From assembly GCA_900557255.1 (NCBI GenBank), contig USSA01000004.1, forward strand, positions 1 through 40,976: DNA of 40,976 nucleotides. Direction: 5' to 3'. Below the pieces are notes generated by a model. The model had not been told where the DNA came from, searched no databases, and worked only from the letters and a program-made list of their open reading frames with translations. Position 1 is the stretch's first letter. Each line of letters begins with the position of its first letter. A program made the translations under genes and the position numbers. The DNA is from an uncultured Prevotella sp. (GTDB lineage: Bacteria; Bacteroidota; Bacteroidia; Bacteroidales; Bacteroidaceae). This document shows positions 17,047 through 24,633 of the stretch, in pieces.

Positions 17047-17200
17047 GTAAGCCAGTGGATTACGGGGCGTAAGTAACTAACTTTCGCATCGCAAGTAACT
17101 GACTTTCGCATCGTAAGCAACTGACTTTCGCATCGTAAGCAACTAACTTTCACATCGTAAGTAACTAACTTTCACATCGTAAGTAACCAGCTTCAGTATG
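17047..17200. repeat. 22-bp tandem repeat array, seven units
   Basis: Five nearly identical 22-bp units occupy 17069-17178, each running GTAAGTAACTAACTTTC and then GCATC or CACATC-type endings. They differ by single transitions (GTAAGT/GTAAGC/GCAAGT, AACT/GACT, CGC/CAC). Degenerate units flank them at 17047-17068 and 17179-17200. Units abut without spacers, so this is not a CRISPR array. A period of 22 is close to two helical turns. Confidence 0.85.
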
Positions 17201-17203
17201 ACG

Positions 17204-17339
17204 GATGACACTGGTGACAGTGATTTCTGAAGATTTACTCTCGCGCGGGCAGGCAGGAACTTTCGGCCTGATTTTTCCTGCCTGCCCGCGTGCGAGGCGA
17301 AATGTTGAAAAACTAGTGTCATCGTGTCACCCTGTCACC
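17204..17339. repeat. Long GC-rich inverted repeat with nested flanking repeats
   Basis: The 15-base arms 17245-17259 and 17275-17289 (GCGGGCAGGCAGGAA and its complement) are perfect and extend by one or two pairs outward; the loop is 15 bases. Further out, GATGACACT (17204-17212) can pair with AGTGTCATC (17315-17323), and GGTGACAG (17213-17220) with CTGTCACC (17332-17339). These two outer pairings cross, so they exclude each other. The G+C content is far above the surroundings. It resembles a REP/MITE-like element. Confidence 0.7.
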
Positions 17340-17529
17340 GTGAACACTGAGCAGAGAATGCGCTGTATAGCTCTCTTGCTATGGGCATAGACTCTCCTAT
17401 CTCCGCCTCCGTTGGCTTTCGGAAGTAGAGATCCACAAATTACTGTTTTTGTCGAGGCGTCTCTAAAGTAGGTAATAAGGTTCTAAATCTGTGTCACACA
17501 GTGCAAAGATACAAAAAATAAAATAAATG

Positions 17530-17552
17530 AGAGTTCCCATAGTGGGAACTCT
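17530..17552. repeat. 10-bp palindrome with 3-base loop
   Basis: AGAGTTCCCA (17530-17539) and TGGGAACTCT (17543-17552) are perfect inverted repeats around TAG. T-rich sequence follows on the minus strand (complement of 17511-17528), so it could terminate leftward transcripts. Alternatively it could be an operator lying where the -33 region of the minus-strand TATCTTTG box (17504-17511) would be. Confidence 0.5.
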
Positions 17553-17646
17553 TAAATAATAATTATTGGTTTTTAGAATCTTTTAAACGATAAGGACTGA
17601 AAAATAAATTCGATTCTCGAAAGTTGCAGAAGAAATTGGTGCGAAC

Positions 17647-17697
17647 TGTATGGTTGAAACAGGCCAAAGGGCTCAGTTGGGTAATTTCAACCGTACA
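17647..17697. repeat. 13-base inverted repeat, possible structured RNA element
   Basis: TGTATGGTTGAAA (17647-17659) and TTTCAACCGTACA (17685-17697) pair over 13 bases with one G-U (or T-G) position; the 25-base loop contains a smaller GGCC...GGGCTC pairing. No reading frame or tRNA-like consensus was found. Whether it is an RNA or a DNA element is unknown. Confidence 0.4.
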
Positions 17698-17862
17698 AAT
17701 CGAAAGATTTTAGACATCGAACGCAGTGAAAGGGAAAAAGACGGTTTCGTGACAGTTTTTTCTTTTCAGAGCTTTTAATTTGGCATTATTTATATAAAAA
17801 ACTGTTTTCTCGTACAAATAGAAAAGACTCCTCAAAGGGTTTTAGAACTTTTTTTTAAGTTG

Positions 17863-17893
17863 ATGGCAATTTTGTTGCCATTTTATTTTTTTG
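17863..17893 (+). terminator. Candidate intrinsic terminator
   Basis: ATGGCAA (17863-17869) and TTGCCAT (17875-17881) form a 7-bp stem with a 5-base loop, followed by TTTATTTTTTT. No confident gene precedes it on this strand, so it either ends an unannotated transcript from the repeat region or insulates the next promoter. Confidence 0.42.
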
Positions 17894-17917
17894 TTTCATT
17901 TTTTTTTAGTACCTTTG
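17890..17917 (+). promoter_or_regulatory. Promoter upstream of the orphan aminotransferase leader
   Basis: TACCTTTG at 17910-17917, followed by CA, is a perfect -7 box and identical to that of the leu operon. The nearest TTTG (17890-17893) gives a 16-base spacer, shorter than the usual 19-21. No other -7 match lies between here and the start codon at 18108. Confidence 0.55.
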
Positions 17918-17976
17918 CAAACGTTATCCTGAATACAATCTTTTTACCTTAAAGAAAACTAATACCTATTGAATGT

Positions 17977-18016
17977 AGAGCAGTTGTCTGAGAAGATAGC
18001 TGCTCTTGTCTTTTTT
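17977..18016 (+). terminator. Intrinsic terminator in the leader of the orphan aminotransferase (possible attenuator)
   Basis: AGAGCAG (17977-17983) pairs with CTGCTCT (18000-18006). Inside, TCT and AGA close a GAGA tetraloop, and TGTCTTTTTT follows. The terminator lies about 55 bases after the predicted transcription start and about 90 bases before the next start codon, so the gene is expressed only by read-through or from an unseen promoter. An ATG immediately followed by TAG (17973-17978) touches the base of the stem. This may be a regulated attenuator or the end of a separate roughly 90-nt RNA. Confidence 0.55.
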
Positions 18017-18107
18017 ATAGCTCCCCATATAATAAATACCGCAAAACATCCGTTTTTATTTATAGAAACAAGTCTTATCACTTGTATAAATCATCACAGA
18101 AGAAACA

Positions 18108-19271
18108 ATGGAAACAGAAGTTAAGAAGATTCCTTATCTCGACCTGAAGGCAATCAATGAGCCTTACGAGAAGGAGATAAAGGATGCTATCAACAAGGTG
18201 GTCAACAGCGGATGGTATCTGCAAGGTGAAGCCGTAAAAAGGTTTGAGAAATCGTATGCACAGTTTATCGGTACTGAATACTGCATCAGCTGCGCTAACG
18301 GGACGGATGCGCTCAAACTGATGCTGATGGGCGAACTGGCTATCGGAAAGTTGCAGAAAGGTGATGAGGTGATTGTGCCTGCCAACACTTATTTCGCTAC
18401 CGTACTTGCCATCAGCAGCGTAGGACTGACACCTGTATTGGTGGATGCCAATATTGATACATTACAGATAGATGACCAACTGATAGAAGCCCGAATCACA
18501 CCGAAGACCAAAGCCATCATGATTGTTCATCTCTATGGCAAACTGGCATGGTCTCCGAAGATTGCTGAAATCTGCAAGAAGCATCATCTCTTGCTTTTCG
18601 AAGACAATGCGCAGGGATTCGGATGCTCCACTACTCTATCTGATTCTTCTGAAAAACCATCGAAAAGAAGATATACCGGAAATCTTTCGGATGCTGCCGC
18701 CCACAGTTTTTATCCTAGCAAGAATCTGGGAGCATTGGGAGATGCGGGAGCTGTAACTACCAATAACAGGGAATTGGCGGAAGCCATCATGTCACTACAC
18801 GAATATGGAAAGATAGAAGACGGCATCTTCAGATACCAGGGCGTCAACTCGCGCATGGATGAGATTCAGGCTGCGGTACTGAATGTGAAACTGCAATATC
18901 CTGAGAACGAACAGAAAGCGAGACACAGACAGATACAGCTATACCTGGAACATCTGGATGACAACATCAAGGACAGATGCATCGCTGCGAAACTCATCTC
19001 TCCAGCTAATGAGAATGTTTTCCACGTCTTCCCTTTCCTTACCCCGAAGCGAGACCAACTGAAAGCTTTCCTGGCTGAGAATGGGGTCGGCACAAAGATT
19101 CATTACTTCCGCCCACCCTATCTGCAGCCATGCTATCCGGAAATGAATCATCTGGAATTTCCGGTAGCCAAGAGAATAGCTGACGAAGAACTGAGTCTGC
19201 CTTGCAACTCATCGCTCAACGATGAAGATATCATCAGAGTAAGCAAACTCATCAACCAGTTCTTGGTTTAA
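18108..19271 (+). CDS. PLP-dependent sugar aminotransferase, FdtB/QdtB-like (DegT family)
   Basis: 387 residues. IPYLDLKAINEPYEKEIKDA and VVNSGWYLQGEAVKRFEKSY resemble transaminases that make dTDP-3-amino-3,6-dideoxyhexoses (FdtB, QdtB). CANGTDALKLML is the PLP-phosphate loop, LFEDNAQGFG holds the ring aspartate, and HSFYPSKNLGALGDAGA carries the PLP lysine near residue 205. The closest partners of such enzymes (dTDP-glucose synthase/dehydratase and the 3,4-ketoisomerase) are absent from the window, so the gene is an orphan here. Its G+C is higher than that of the capsule genes. Its stop codon overlaps that of the convergent gene (shared TTTAAA), with no terminator between them. Confidence 0.85.
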   Translation: METEVKKIPYLDLKAINEPYEKEIKDAINKVVNSGWYLQGEAVKRFEKSYAQFIGTEYCISCANGTDALKLMLMGELAIGKLQKGDEVIVPANTYFATVLAISSVGLTPVLVDANIDTLQIDDQLIEARITPKTKAIMIVHLYGKLAWSPKIAEICKKHHLLLFEDNAQGFGCSTTLSDSSEKPSKRRYTGNLSDAAAHSFYPSKNLGALGDAGAVTTNNRELAEAIMSLHEYGKIEDGIFRYQGVNSRMDEIQAAVLNVKLQYPENEQKARHRQIQLYLEHLDDNIKDRCIAAKLISPANENVFHVFPFLTPKRDQLKAFLAENGVGTKIHYFRPPYLQPCYPEMNHLEFPVAKRIADEELSLPCNSSLNDEDIIRVSKLINQFLV

Positions 19272-19993
19272 AGGTACTGCACTTTGGCACCGATAGAGAG
19301 GCCGAAGACATCCCAGAAACCGGCATTGCCGTTACGGTAGAAACGCATAAAGTAGATATCCGTTGTACCCAACTCATAGAAGAACGTAATACTCTTGATA
19401 CGCTTACGTTTATTGTGCGGAATATCATACTTAAAACGTTCACCCAAGGCGATATTAGGACGGACTCTGGTAGAGAACGGATAGTAGCCGCTTTCATACT
19501 TGGTAGGCTGCTTTGTCCAGAAATCATGTCCGAACACCGTATTGAAATACAGGCTGCATTCCAGCGGTTCAAACCACCAGCCCTTACCGATATTTCGACG
19601 CCATGGAATGAAATTCTCCTTGAGCGTCATGGTAAACTTCTCATCGTCAGAACTAAACTTCGGGACGTAGCCAAACAAGAGCTGCGTTTCCCATTGGTGG
19701 TGCTTACCATATTCCCATCCTATACCCAGCGAAATGAGACCCATATTACCACAGGTCTGAATGATGCCACTAGTAGGTATCAGCAAATCCCAATGCTTAC
19801 GGTAGCGCATGACGCGGCGGTCATATCGGGTCAGTTTGCCATCCGCCAACACCAGAGTATCATGAACGATACTATCCTTCTGTTCCAACTCCTCACTTTT
19901 CCCGGTAACCTCACCGGCAGCATGAACCTGTACAGAACCTGCAGCAAACAAAGCTCCCAGAATGAATATATGCTTAAAACTCAATAACTTCAT
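19268..19993 (-). CDS. Exported, outer-membrane-type protein of unknown function
   Basis: 241 residues from the ATG at 19993 (MKLLSFKHIFILGALFAAGS), which gives a clean signal peptide ending near VHAAG; the longer frame to 20110 lacks one and would overlap the upstream gene deeply. The mature protein alternates polar and aromatic residues (GLISLGIGWEYGKHHQWETQ, LFGYVPKF, ECSLYFNTVFGHDF) and ends ...GLSIGAKVQYL, a beta-barrel-like C-terminus. I do not recognise a named family. The start overlaps the 3' end of the metallophosphoesterase gene by 20 bases, implying translational coupling. A structural or surface role coupled to that enzyme is only a guess. Confidence 0.72.
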   Translation of the reverse strand: MKLLSFKHIFILGALFAAGSVQVHAAGEVTGKSEELEQKDSIVHDTLVLADGKLTRYDRRVMRYRKHWDLLIPTSGIIQTCGNMGLISLGIGWEYGKHHQWETQLLFGYVPKFSSDDEKFTMTLKENFIPWRRNIGKGWWFEPLECSLYFNTVFGHDFWTKQPTKYESGYYPFSTRVRPNIALGERFKYDIPHNKRKRIKSITFFYELGTTDIYFMRFYRNGNAGFWDVFGLSIGAKVQYL

Positions 19994-20789
19994 AACGATA
20001 ACCTTTTGGAGTAATGGTGAATATATAGTATTGATGCTTAGCGGCATTAGCCACCTGATAATAGATGGTGCCATCGCCATAAATATCTTCTTGCTTGGTA
20101 TGATGACCATGACCGCAAAGGCAGAACATCAAACCAGGAAACTGATGCGTATAAAAATTGAAGACCTTAGCTACATTATTATTAAACTGCTCTGAATAAG
20201 GGGCAGCATGCATACAGACAATGGTACGCGAAAAGTCATCTGCATCTGCCTTAACCTGCTCTTCCATGAAATCGAAATTAGGTACAGGGCGGGAATAGTC
20301 GAACTCAATAGCATTGGTATTGAGGCAAACAAACTTTACCTTACCGGCGATGAAACTGAAATCCGGATTACCAAAGATTTTCTGATAAGACTGGTTACCT
20401 GTTCCCAAACAGTCATGATTACCCAGCAGAGCCACGAAAGGTATCTTCAACTTCTGAAGATGGTCACGGGTCCACTGAAACTCACGGGTAGCACCAAAGT
20501 CGGTAAGGTCTCCACAATGAATCACGAAATCGAGGGAATCACTGCGGCGATTGATATCATTAACCTCACTCTTCAAATCATCCAACCACTGGTGTGAATC
20601 GCTGATCATAGCAAAACGGATTGTATCTTTCGATTTTACTGCAGCCTCAATTTTCTGAATATTGGTAACATTCAGATTTCTATCGCCGTTGATTTGCACA
20701 TCATACGGATGAACATCGAAGACGGTATCGCAGGATGCCACCATACAGAGACAACAGGCTGCCAGGATATAGGGAATAATTTTATGCAT
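19974..20789 (-). CDS. Calcineurin-like metallophosphoesterase lipoprotein
   Basis: 271 residues. The N-terminus MHKIIPYILAACCLCMVASC ends in a lipobox (VASC), so the mature protein is probably lipid-anchored. The metallophosphoesterase motifs appear in order: ISDSHQW (D-x-H), HCGDLTDFG (GDxxD), LLGNHDCLG (GNHD), a later VCMHAAPYS histidine, and LCGHGHHTKQ (GHxH). These bind the two-metal centre that hydrolyses phosphoesters; the substrate is unknown. It lies 46 bases downstream of a TPR gene and overlaps the next gene, forming a three-gene envelope operon. Confidence 0.88.
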   Translation of the reverse strand: MHKIIPYILAACCLCMVASCDTVFDVHPYDVQINGDRNLNVTNIQKIEAAVKSKDTIRFAMISDSHQWLDDLKSEVNDINRRSDSLDFVIHCGDLTDFGATREFQWTRDHLQKLKIPFVALLGNHDCLGTGNQSYQKIFGNPDFSFIAGKVKFVCLNTNAIEFDYSRPVPNFDFMEEQVKADADDFSRTIVCMHAAPYSEQFNNNVAKVFNFYTHQFPGLMFCLCGHGHHTKQEDIYGDGTIYYQVANAAKHQYYIFTITPKGYRYEVIEF

Positions 20790-20835
20790 TCTTGTCTTAT
20801 TATCTTTAAAAACTCTTTTTTATAACTCTAAAAGA

Positions 20836-21549
20836 CTACTTTTTCTTCTTTTTCAACCTTGCATAGAAACCTTGCAACCTGCCTGGCTGGCAACCGGCAT
20901 CGAGCAGTTTCTTCAAATCACGATAGGCTTCGTCTTTTCTTCCAAGCAGAATCAGGATGTCTACATGATTGAAAGCAAAATCCTCATTACCGGCATCCAA
21001 CTCCATCGCCTTGGCGTAATCAAACTCTGCCAGCTCAAGCATACCCCTCTCCTTCTCCATGCCACCTCTTGCAGCATAAGCCATCGCACTGTCAGGGTAC
21101 TGCTCTATCAGACTGTTAATGCCATCGTAAGCCTCGGTATAATGCTTATCTTTCTCATTGAGCAAAGCCAAACCGAGTTGCGCCTGGAAGTTGCCAGGAA
21201 CAAGTACCAGAAGATTCTGATAATCGAGACGCGCAAAGTTATAACGGAGCAACTTCTCATTGACAAAGGCACGATAGAACAAACCGGCGATATTGGTATT
21301 GTTCAGAAAGAGTACCTTATCAAGATCATCCTTGGCATATTGCCATTGCTCCAGCTGGATATTCCAAGCAGCCTTCTTCAGTCGCAGATCGATACTGTCG
21401 GGATGATATGCAAGCACTTCTGTAGCCTTGGAGAGTGAATCCCGCAAGGCTTTATTCTGAGCAGCACATGCCTTGTCGGCATCTACGTTCTGCGCAGATA
21501 CAGACAAAGAAACCATCGATGCCAATAATAATGTATAAAAACTTTTCAT
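20836..21549 (-). CDS. Exported TPR-repeat protein
   Basis: 237 residues. A signal peptide (MKSFYTLLLASMVSLSVSAQ) precedes a helical region with at least four TPR-like 34-residue units (for example AAWNIQLEQWQYAKDDLDKV, FYRAFVNEKLLRYNFARLDY, GLALLNEKDKHYTEAYDGI, AARGGMEKERGMLELAEFDY). It ends in a basic tail (RLKKKKK). Such periplasmic TPR proteins act as scaffolds; the partner may be the metallophosphoesterase encoded next. The promoter is so close that the ATG lies at or next to the predicted transcription start, so translation may be leaderless; an internal ATG at residue 12 would destroy the signal peptide. Confidence 0.82.
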   Translation of the reverse strand: MKSFYTLLLASMVSLSVSAQNVDADKACAAQNKALRDSLSKATEVLAYHPDSIDLRLKKAAWNIQLEQWQYAKDDLDKVLFLNNTNIAGLFYRAFVNEKLLRYNFARLDYQNLLVLVPGNFQAQLGLALLNEKDKHYTEAYDGINSLIEQYPDSAMAYAARGGMEKERGMLELAEFDYAKAMELDAGNEDFAFNHVDILILLGRKDEAYRDLKKLLDAGCQPGRLQGFYARLKKKKK

Positions 21550-21553
21550 GGTG

Positions 21554-21585
21554 CAAAGTTAAGAAGACTTTTGCAAACTGCCAAA
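21554..21585 (-). promoter_or_regulatory. Promoter of the TPR/metallophosphoesterase operon
   Basis: On the minus strand TTTG (21582-21585) and TAACTTTG (21554-21561) are 20 bases apart, and the -7 box is followed by CA. The start codon begins four bases after the box, which leaves no room for a 5' untranslated region. Confidence 0.68.
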
Positions 21586-21655
21586 TAAAAAACTATAAAA
21601 CTTATTTGAGTTTACAAAAAGAACTAAATTTCAGAAAGACAGGACAATCAACAAG

Positions 21656-21695
21656 AAAAGCCTTAAGAGAAAGAAACACGACTCTTAAGGCTTTT
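21656..21695 (-). terminator. Terminator of the leu operon
   Basis: A perfect 14-bp stem, 21656-21669 with 21682-21695 (arms of AAAAGCCTTAAGAG type), has a 12-base loop. In minus-strand sense it is followed by a T-rich run. It lies 57 bases beyond the leuB stop codon and upstream of the next promoter. Confidence 0.82.
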
Positions 21696-21751
21696 ATCAA
21701 GAAAGCATCTGGATAGAAAATTCACCCAGCGCCGAAAAATCCATTTACAGA

Positions 21752-22813
21752 TTAAGCATTCTTAATCCAGTTAACGATCCATGCGCCAACCTCAGTTGTG
21801 CCATAGTGAGCACCACTCTCAACCTGAATTTCAGGTGTGCGGACATTGGCATCGAGAGAAGCATCTACAGCCTTGCGGATCAAGGCACCCTCCTCGTTCA
21901 AGCCGAAGTGCTCCAACAACATAGCTGCAGAAAGAATCTGAGCTACAGGGTTAGCCAGGTTCTTGCCAGCTGCCTGTGGCCATGAACCATGAACAGGCTC
22001 GAACAATGGTGTGTGCTCACCGAGAGAGCTAGATGGCTGCAAGCCCATAGAACCGGTGATGCAAGAAGTCTCATCGGTCAGGATATCACCGAAGGTATTC
22101 TCTGTAACGATGACATCGAAGAATGTAGGCTCTGTCAATACGCGCATAGAAGCGTTGTCGATGAACATATAATCGGTGTTTACCTCAGGATACTGTGGCT
22201 CCATCTCCTTGGCAATCTGACGCCAGAGACGAGAAGATGCCAATACGTTTGCCTTATCTACTACTGTCAAGTGCTTATTGCGCTTCATGGCAAACTCGAA
22301 AGCTACCTTCAGGATGCGCTCAATCTCAGGACGGGTATAGATATCTGTATCGTATGCCTTATCGTTATCCTGATACTTCTCACCGAAGTACATACCGCCA
22401 GTTAACTCGCGAATAACTACAAAGTCAGCACCCTTCAGGAGTTCATCCTTCAATGGTGACTTGTGGAGCAGGCAATCGAATGTAGCTACTGGGCGAACAT
22501 TGGCGAAGAGACCCAACTTCTTACGCATAGCGAGCAAACCCTGCTCAGGACGAACCTTGGCTGTAGGGTTGTTGTCGAAACGTGGGTCACCAACGGCTGC
22601 GAAGAGTACAGCGTCAGCATCCATACAAGTCTTGAAGGTCTCCTCTGGGAATGGATCACCTACCTCGTCGATAGCGTGAGCGCCGCAGATAGCCTCGTTG
22701 TAAGTAAACTCGTGGTTGAACTTCTCTGCAATGGCCTGCATAACTGCTACGCCCTGCTTCATAATCTCTGGTCCGATACCATCACCGGCGAGAACTGCAA
22801 TGTTTAATTTCAT
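21752..22813 (-). CDS. leuB: 3-isopropylmalate dehydrogenase
   Basis: 353 residues from the ATG at 22813 ([20 protein letters not shown]). The frame runs 25 codons further upstream, but that part is translated repeat DNA and is not homologous. Family motifs include [45 protein letters not shown] near the middle, and [20 protein letters not shown]. It oxidises and decarboxylates 3-isopropylmalate with NAD in leucine synthesis; in organisms with a citramalate route the same enzyme also handles methylmalate. It is the last gene of the leu operon, separated from the second synthase by a 21-bp tandem repeat. Confidence 0.96.
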   Translation of the reverse strand: MKLNIAVLAGDGIGPEIMKQGVAVMQAIAEKFNHEFTYNEAICGAHAIDEVGDPFPEETFKTCMDADAVLFAAVGDPRFDNNPTAKVRPEQGLLAMRKKLGLFANVRPVATFDCLLHKSPLKDELLKGADFVVIRELTGGMYFGEKYQDNDKAYDTDIYTRPEIERILKVAFEFAMKRNKHLTVVDKANVLASSRLWRQIAKEMEPQYPEVNTDYMFIDNASMRVLTEPTFFDVIVTENTFGDILTDETSCITGSMGLQPSSSLGEHTPLFEPVHGSWPQAAGKNLANPVAQILSAAMLLEHFGLNEEGALIRKAVDASLDANVRTPEIQVESGAHYGTTEVGAWIVNWIKNA

Positions 22814-22846
22814 CTTATTTGATTTTTTAATTGTTTTATTGTTTAT

Positions 22847-22930
22847 AACCTTCGGAGATAATTCTGTAATCTTCGGAGATATTTTCATAATCTTCGGAGA
22901 TAATTTCGTAATCTTCGGAGATATTATTCC
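22847..22930. repeat. 21-bp tandem repeat between leuB and the second synthase gene
   Basis: Four contiguous 21-base units (starting at 22847, 22868, 22889 and 22910) share the core TCTTCGGAGATA and differ mainly in the last six bases (ATTCTGT, TTTTCAT, ATTTCGT, TTATTCC). The array fills most of the intergenic gap and its last unit reaches past the stop codon of the upstream gene (22924-22926). Confidence 0.85.
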
Positions 22931-24522
22931 ATATCAAGATTTCGAGGCGACGCTGGCTGTTCATCGCTCTTATCTGCCTCATACATATTAATCATCTTCA
23001 GCGTTGCCTTGATAGCTGCTTCTGTCTGGTCAGCATCCAAGCCTCGGGTGCGCCAGATACGGTCACCTTCACGCCAGGTAATGACGGTCTGAACGAGGGC
23101 ATCGGTACGGCCACCAGGTGGGATGGTTACCTGATAGTTGTCGAGCTTAGGGAAGGTTTTGCCGAGCTTCACCTTGTAGATATTGCGGAGGGCTTTCACG
23201 AAAGCATCATACTGACCATCACCGGAGCTCTGGTCTTCATACTCCTTGCCATCGATTTCTACCTTTACACTGGCTATTGGCTTCAAACCGTATGAGGTTG
23301 ATACCATGTAACTTACCAGTTTCACCTTATCCTCTGGAGCTCCATGCTTCAATACATCACTCACGATGTATGGCAGGTCGTCCTGGGTTACCAGTTCCTT
23401 GCGGTCGCCGAGTTCTGTGATTCGCTTGGTCACCGCCTTGGTCTGCTCAGGCGTCAGTTCCAATCCCAGTTCATTGAGGTTCTGCACGATATTCGCCTTG
23501 CCAGAGTTCTTACCCAACGCATACTCACGATGTCTGCCGAAACGCTCAGGTACCAGGCCGTTGCAATAAAGCTTGTCCTTGTTGTCACCATCGGCATGCA
23601 CACCAGCTACCTGGGTAAAGACGTTGTCTCCTACTACCGGAGTATTCGGAGCCACGGCAATGCCACTATATCCTTCAACCAATCGGGAAATATCGTTCAG
23701 ACGGTCTTCCTTAATATTGGTCTTTGCCTCGAACATGTCTTTCAGAATCACCTGAACACTTGCCAATGGTGCATTGCCACAACGCTCACCCAGACCATTC
23801 ACGGTAACATGGAGACCCTTGGCGCCGCTCAATACGGCAGCCAACGAGTTGCTCACAGCCAGATCGTAGTCGTTATGGGCATGGAAGTCGAAGTGAGAAT
23901 TCGGATAACGGCGCACCATCTGGCGCATATACTCCACACACTGCAATGGGTTCAGGATACCCAACGTATCAGGAAGCAGGAAGCGCTTGATAGGCAGTTT
24001 TACCAACTCATCCATCATCATGAAGAGATAGTCACGACTGTCACGCATTCCGCTCGACCAGTCCTCCAGGTAGAGATTTACGGTGAAATCCTTGCTCAGG
24101 GCATAGTCGATGGTCTGCCTGATATGAGCGAGATGCTCCTCAGGCGACATCTTGAGTTGCTGGGTGCAGTGCTTGTAGCTACCCTTAGCCAAGAGGTTGA
24201 TGACATGACCGCCGCATTCAGCAATCCAATCCACACTCTTGTTGTTATCCACGAATCCCAATACCTCAACGGAATCCAGTTTACCTATAGTCTTTGCATA
24301 ACGGCAAATTCGAGCGACAGCATCCTTTTCACCTTCTGACACACGCGCTGAAGCCACCTCAATTCGATCTACATTGATGTCGTGCAACAGCATTCTTGCT
24401 ATCATCAACTTCTCGTGAGGAAGGAAACTGACACCATTGGTCTGCTCGCCGTCGCGCAGCGTGCAGTCCATGATCTCAATCTCCTTGATACGGGAATTAT
24501 CTCTCTTTGCGTTAACGTTCAT
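22924..24522 (-). CDS. Second 2-isopropylmalate/citramalate synthase-type enzyme (HMGL-like)
   Basis: 532 residues. [17 protein letters not shown] opens the TIM-barrel of the DRE-TIM (HMGL-like) family; [13 protein letters not shown] supplies the metal-binding HxH, and [20 protein letters not shown] and [13 protein letters not shown] are family motifs. The C-terminal ~120 residues ([20 protein letters not shown] and following) form a LeuA allosteric-type domain. It is divergent from the LeuA encoded at the head of the same operon. Two such enzymes in one operon suggest that this one is a (R)-citramalate synthase (acetyl-CoA plus pyruvate), feeding LeuCDB to 2-oxobutyrate and isoleucine. That substrate is inferred from context, not read from residues. 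Homocitrate synthase is a less likely alternative. Confidence 0.85.
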   Translation of the reverse strand: MNVNAKRDNSRIKEIEIMDCTLRDGEQTNGVSFLPHEKLMIARMLLHDINVDRIEVASARVSEGEKDAVARICRYAKTIGKLDSVEVLGFVDNNKSVDWIAECGGHVINLLAKGSYKHCTQQLKMSPEEHLAHIRQTIDYALSKDFTVNLYLEDWSSGMRDSRDYLFMMMDELVKLPIKRFLLPDTLGILNPLQCVEYMRQMVRRYPNSHFDFHAHNDYDLAVSNSLAAVLSGAKGLHVTVNGLGERCGNAPLASVQVILKDMFEAKTNIKEDRLNDISRLVEGYSGIAVAPNTPVVGDNVFTQVAGVHADGDNKDKLYCNGLVPERFGRHREYALGKNSGKANIVQNLNELGLELTPEQTKAVTKRITELGDRKELVTQDDLPYIVSDVLKHGAPEDKVKLVSYMVSTSYGLKPIASVKVEIDGKEYEDQSSGDGQYDAFVKALRNIYKVKLGKTFPKLDNYQVTIPPGGRTDALVQTVITWREGDRIWRTRGLDADQTEAAIKATLKMINMYEADKSDEQPASPRNLDME

Positions 24523-24532
24523 CTTTATTATT

Positions 24533-24632
24533 AATGTTAAGTGTTAAATGTTAAGTGTTAAATGAGGTTTTCGCCCTATCAACCTGCTTCTTACCCTGCA
24601 AGTCAACATTCAACACTCAACATTCAACATTA
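24533..24632. repeat. Paired short repeats forming an imperfect long inverted repeat
   Basis: The left block (24533-24564) is two copies of AATGTTAAGTGTTA plus AATG. The right block (24604-24632) is built from CAACATT, CAACACT, CAACATT and CAACATT, close to the reverse complement of the left block with C/T differences. The 100-base leuD-synthase gap is therefore mostly repeat and could fold into one long A/T-rich hairpin. Confidence 0.7.
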
Positions 24633-24633
24633 C

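Larger units (their letters stand above)
16906..18107. other. Long non-coding stretch with several repeat and hairpin elements
   Basis: No convincing protein gene was found on either strand; short reading frames at 16917-17153 and 17205-17390 run through repeats and have no recognisable content. In order the stretch holds a 22-bp tandem repeat, a GC-rich long inverted repeat, a 10-bp palindrome beside a minus-strand TATCTTTG box (17504-17511), a 13-bp inverted repeat, a candidate terminator, and a promoter-terminator leader for the next gene. The remaining sequence (about 16906-17046, 17340-17500 and 17700-17860) shows nothing I can identify. The mixture looks like an insertion hot spot between two gene blocks or a decayed mobile element, which is inference. 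Confidence 0.5.

Noticed and set aside
17047..17200. Repeat array as a CRISPR
   Set aside because: Units abut directly with no unique spacers, the unit is only 22 bases, and no cas genes are nearby.
16917..17390. Short open frames on both strands in the repeat region
   Set aside because: They are created by the tandem repeat and the GC-rich hairpin, have no start context, and encode no recognisable sequence.
17200..17510. Decayed coding remnant (VirE/primase-like) on the minus strand
   Set aside because: Only a vague resemblance over a palindromic segment, interrupted by stops; not enough to support a pseudogene.
19415..19987. 190-codon plus-strand frame opposite the exported-protein gene
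   Set aside because: The minus-strand frame has a signal peptide and barrel-like pattern and is coupled to its neighbour; this frame has neither motif nor promoter.
22813..22888. N-terminal extension of LeuB
   Set aside because: The extra 25 codons are translated tandem-repeat and A/T-rich gap sequence; the family start is at 22813.
23344..24339. 331-codon frame opposite the second synthase gene
   Set aside because: It is antisense to a gene with clear catalytic motifs and has no family features of its own; the length reflects codon bias of the sense gene.
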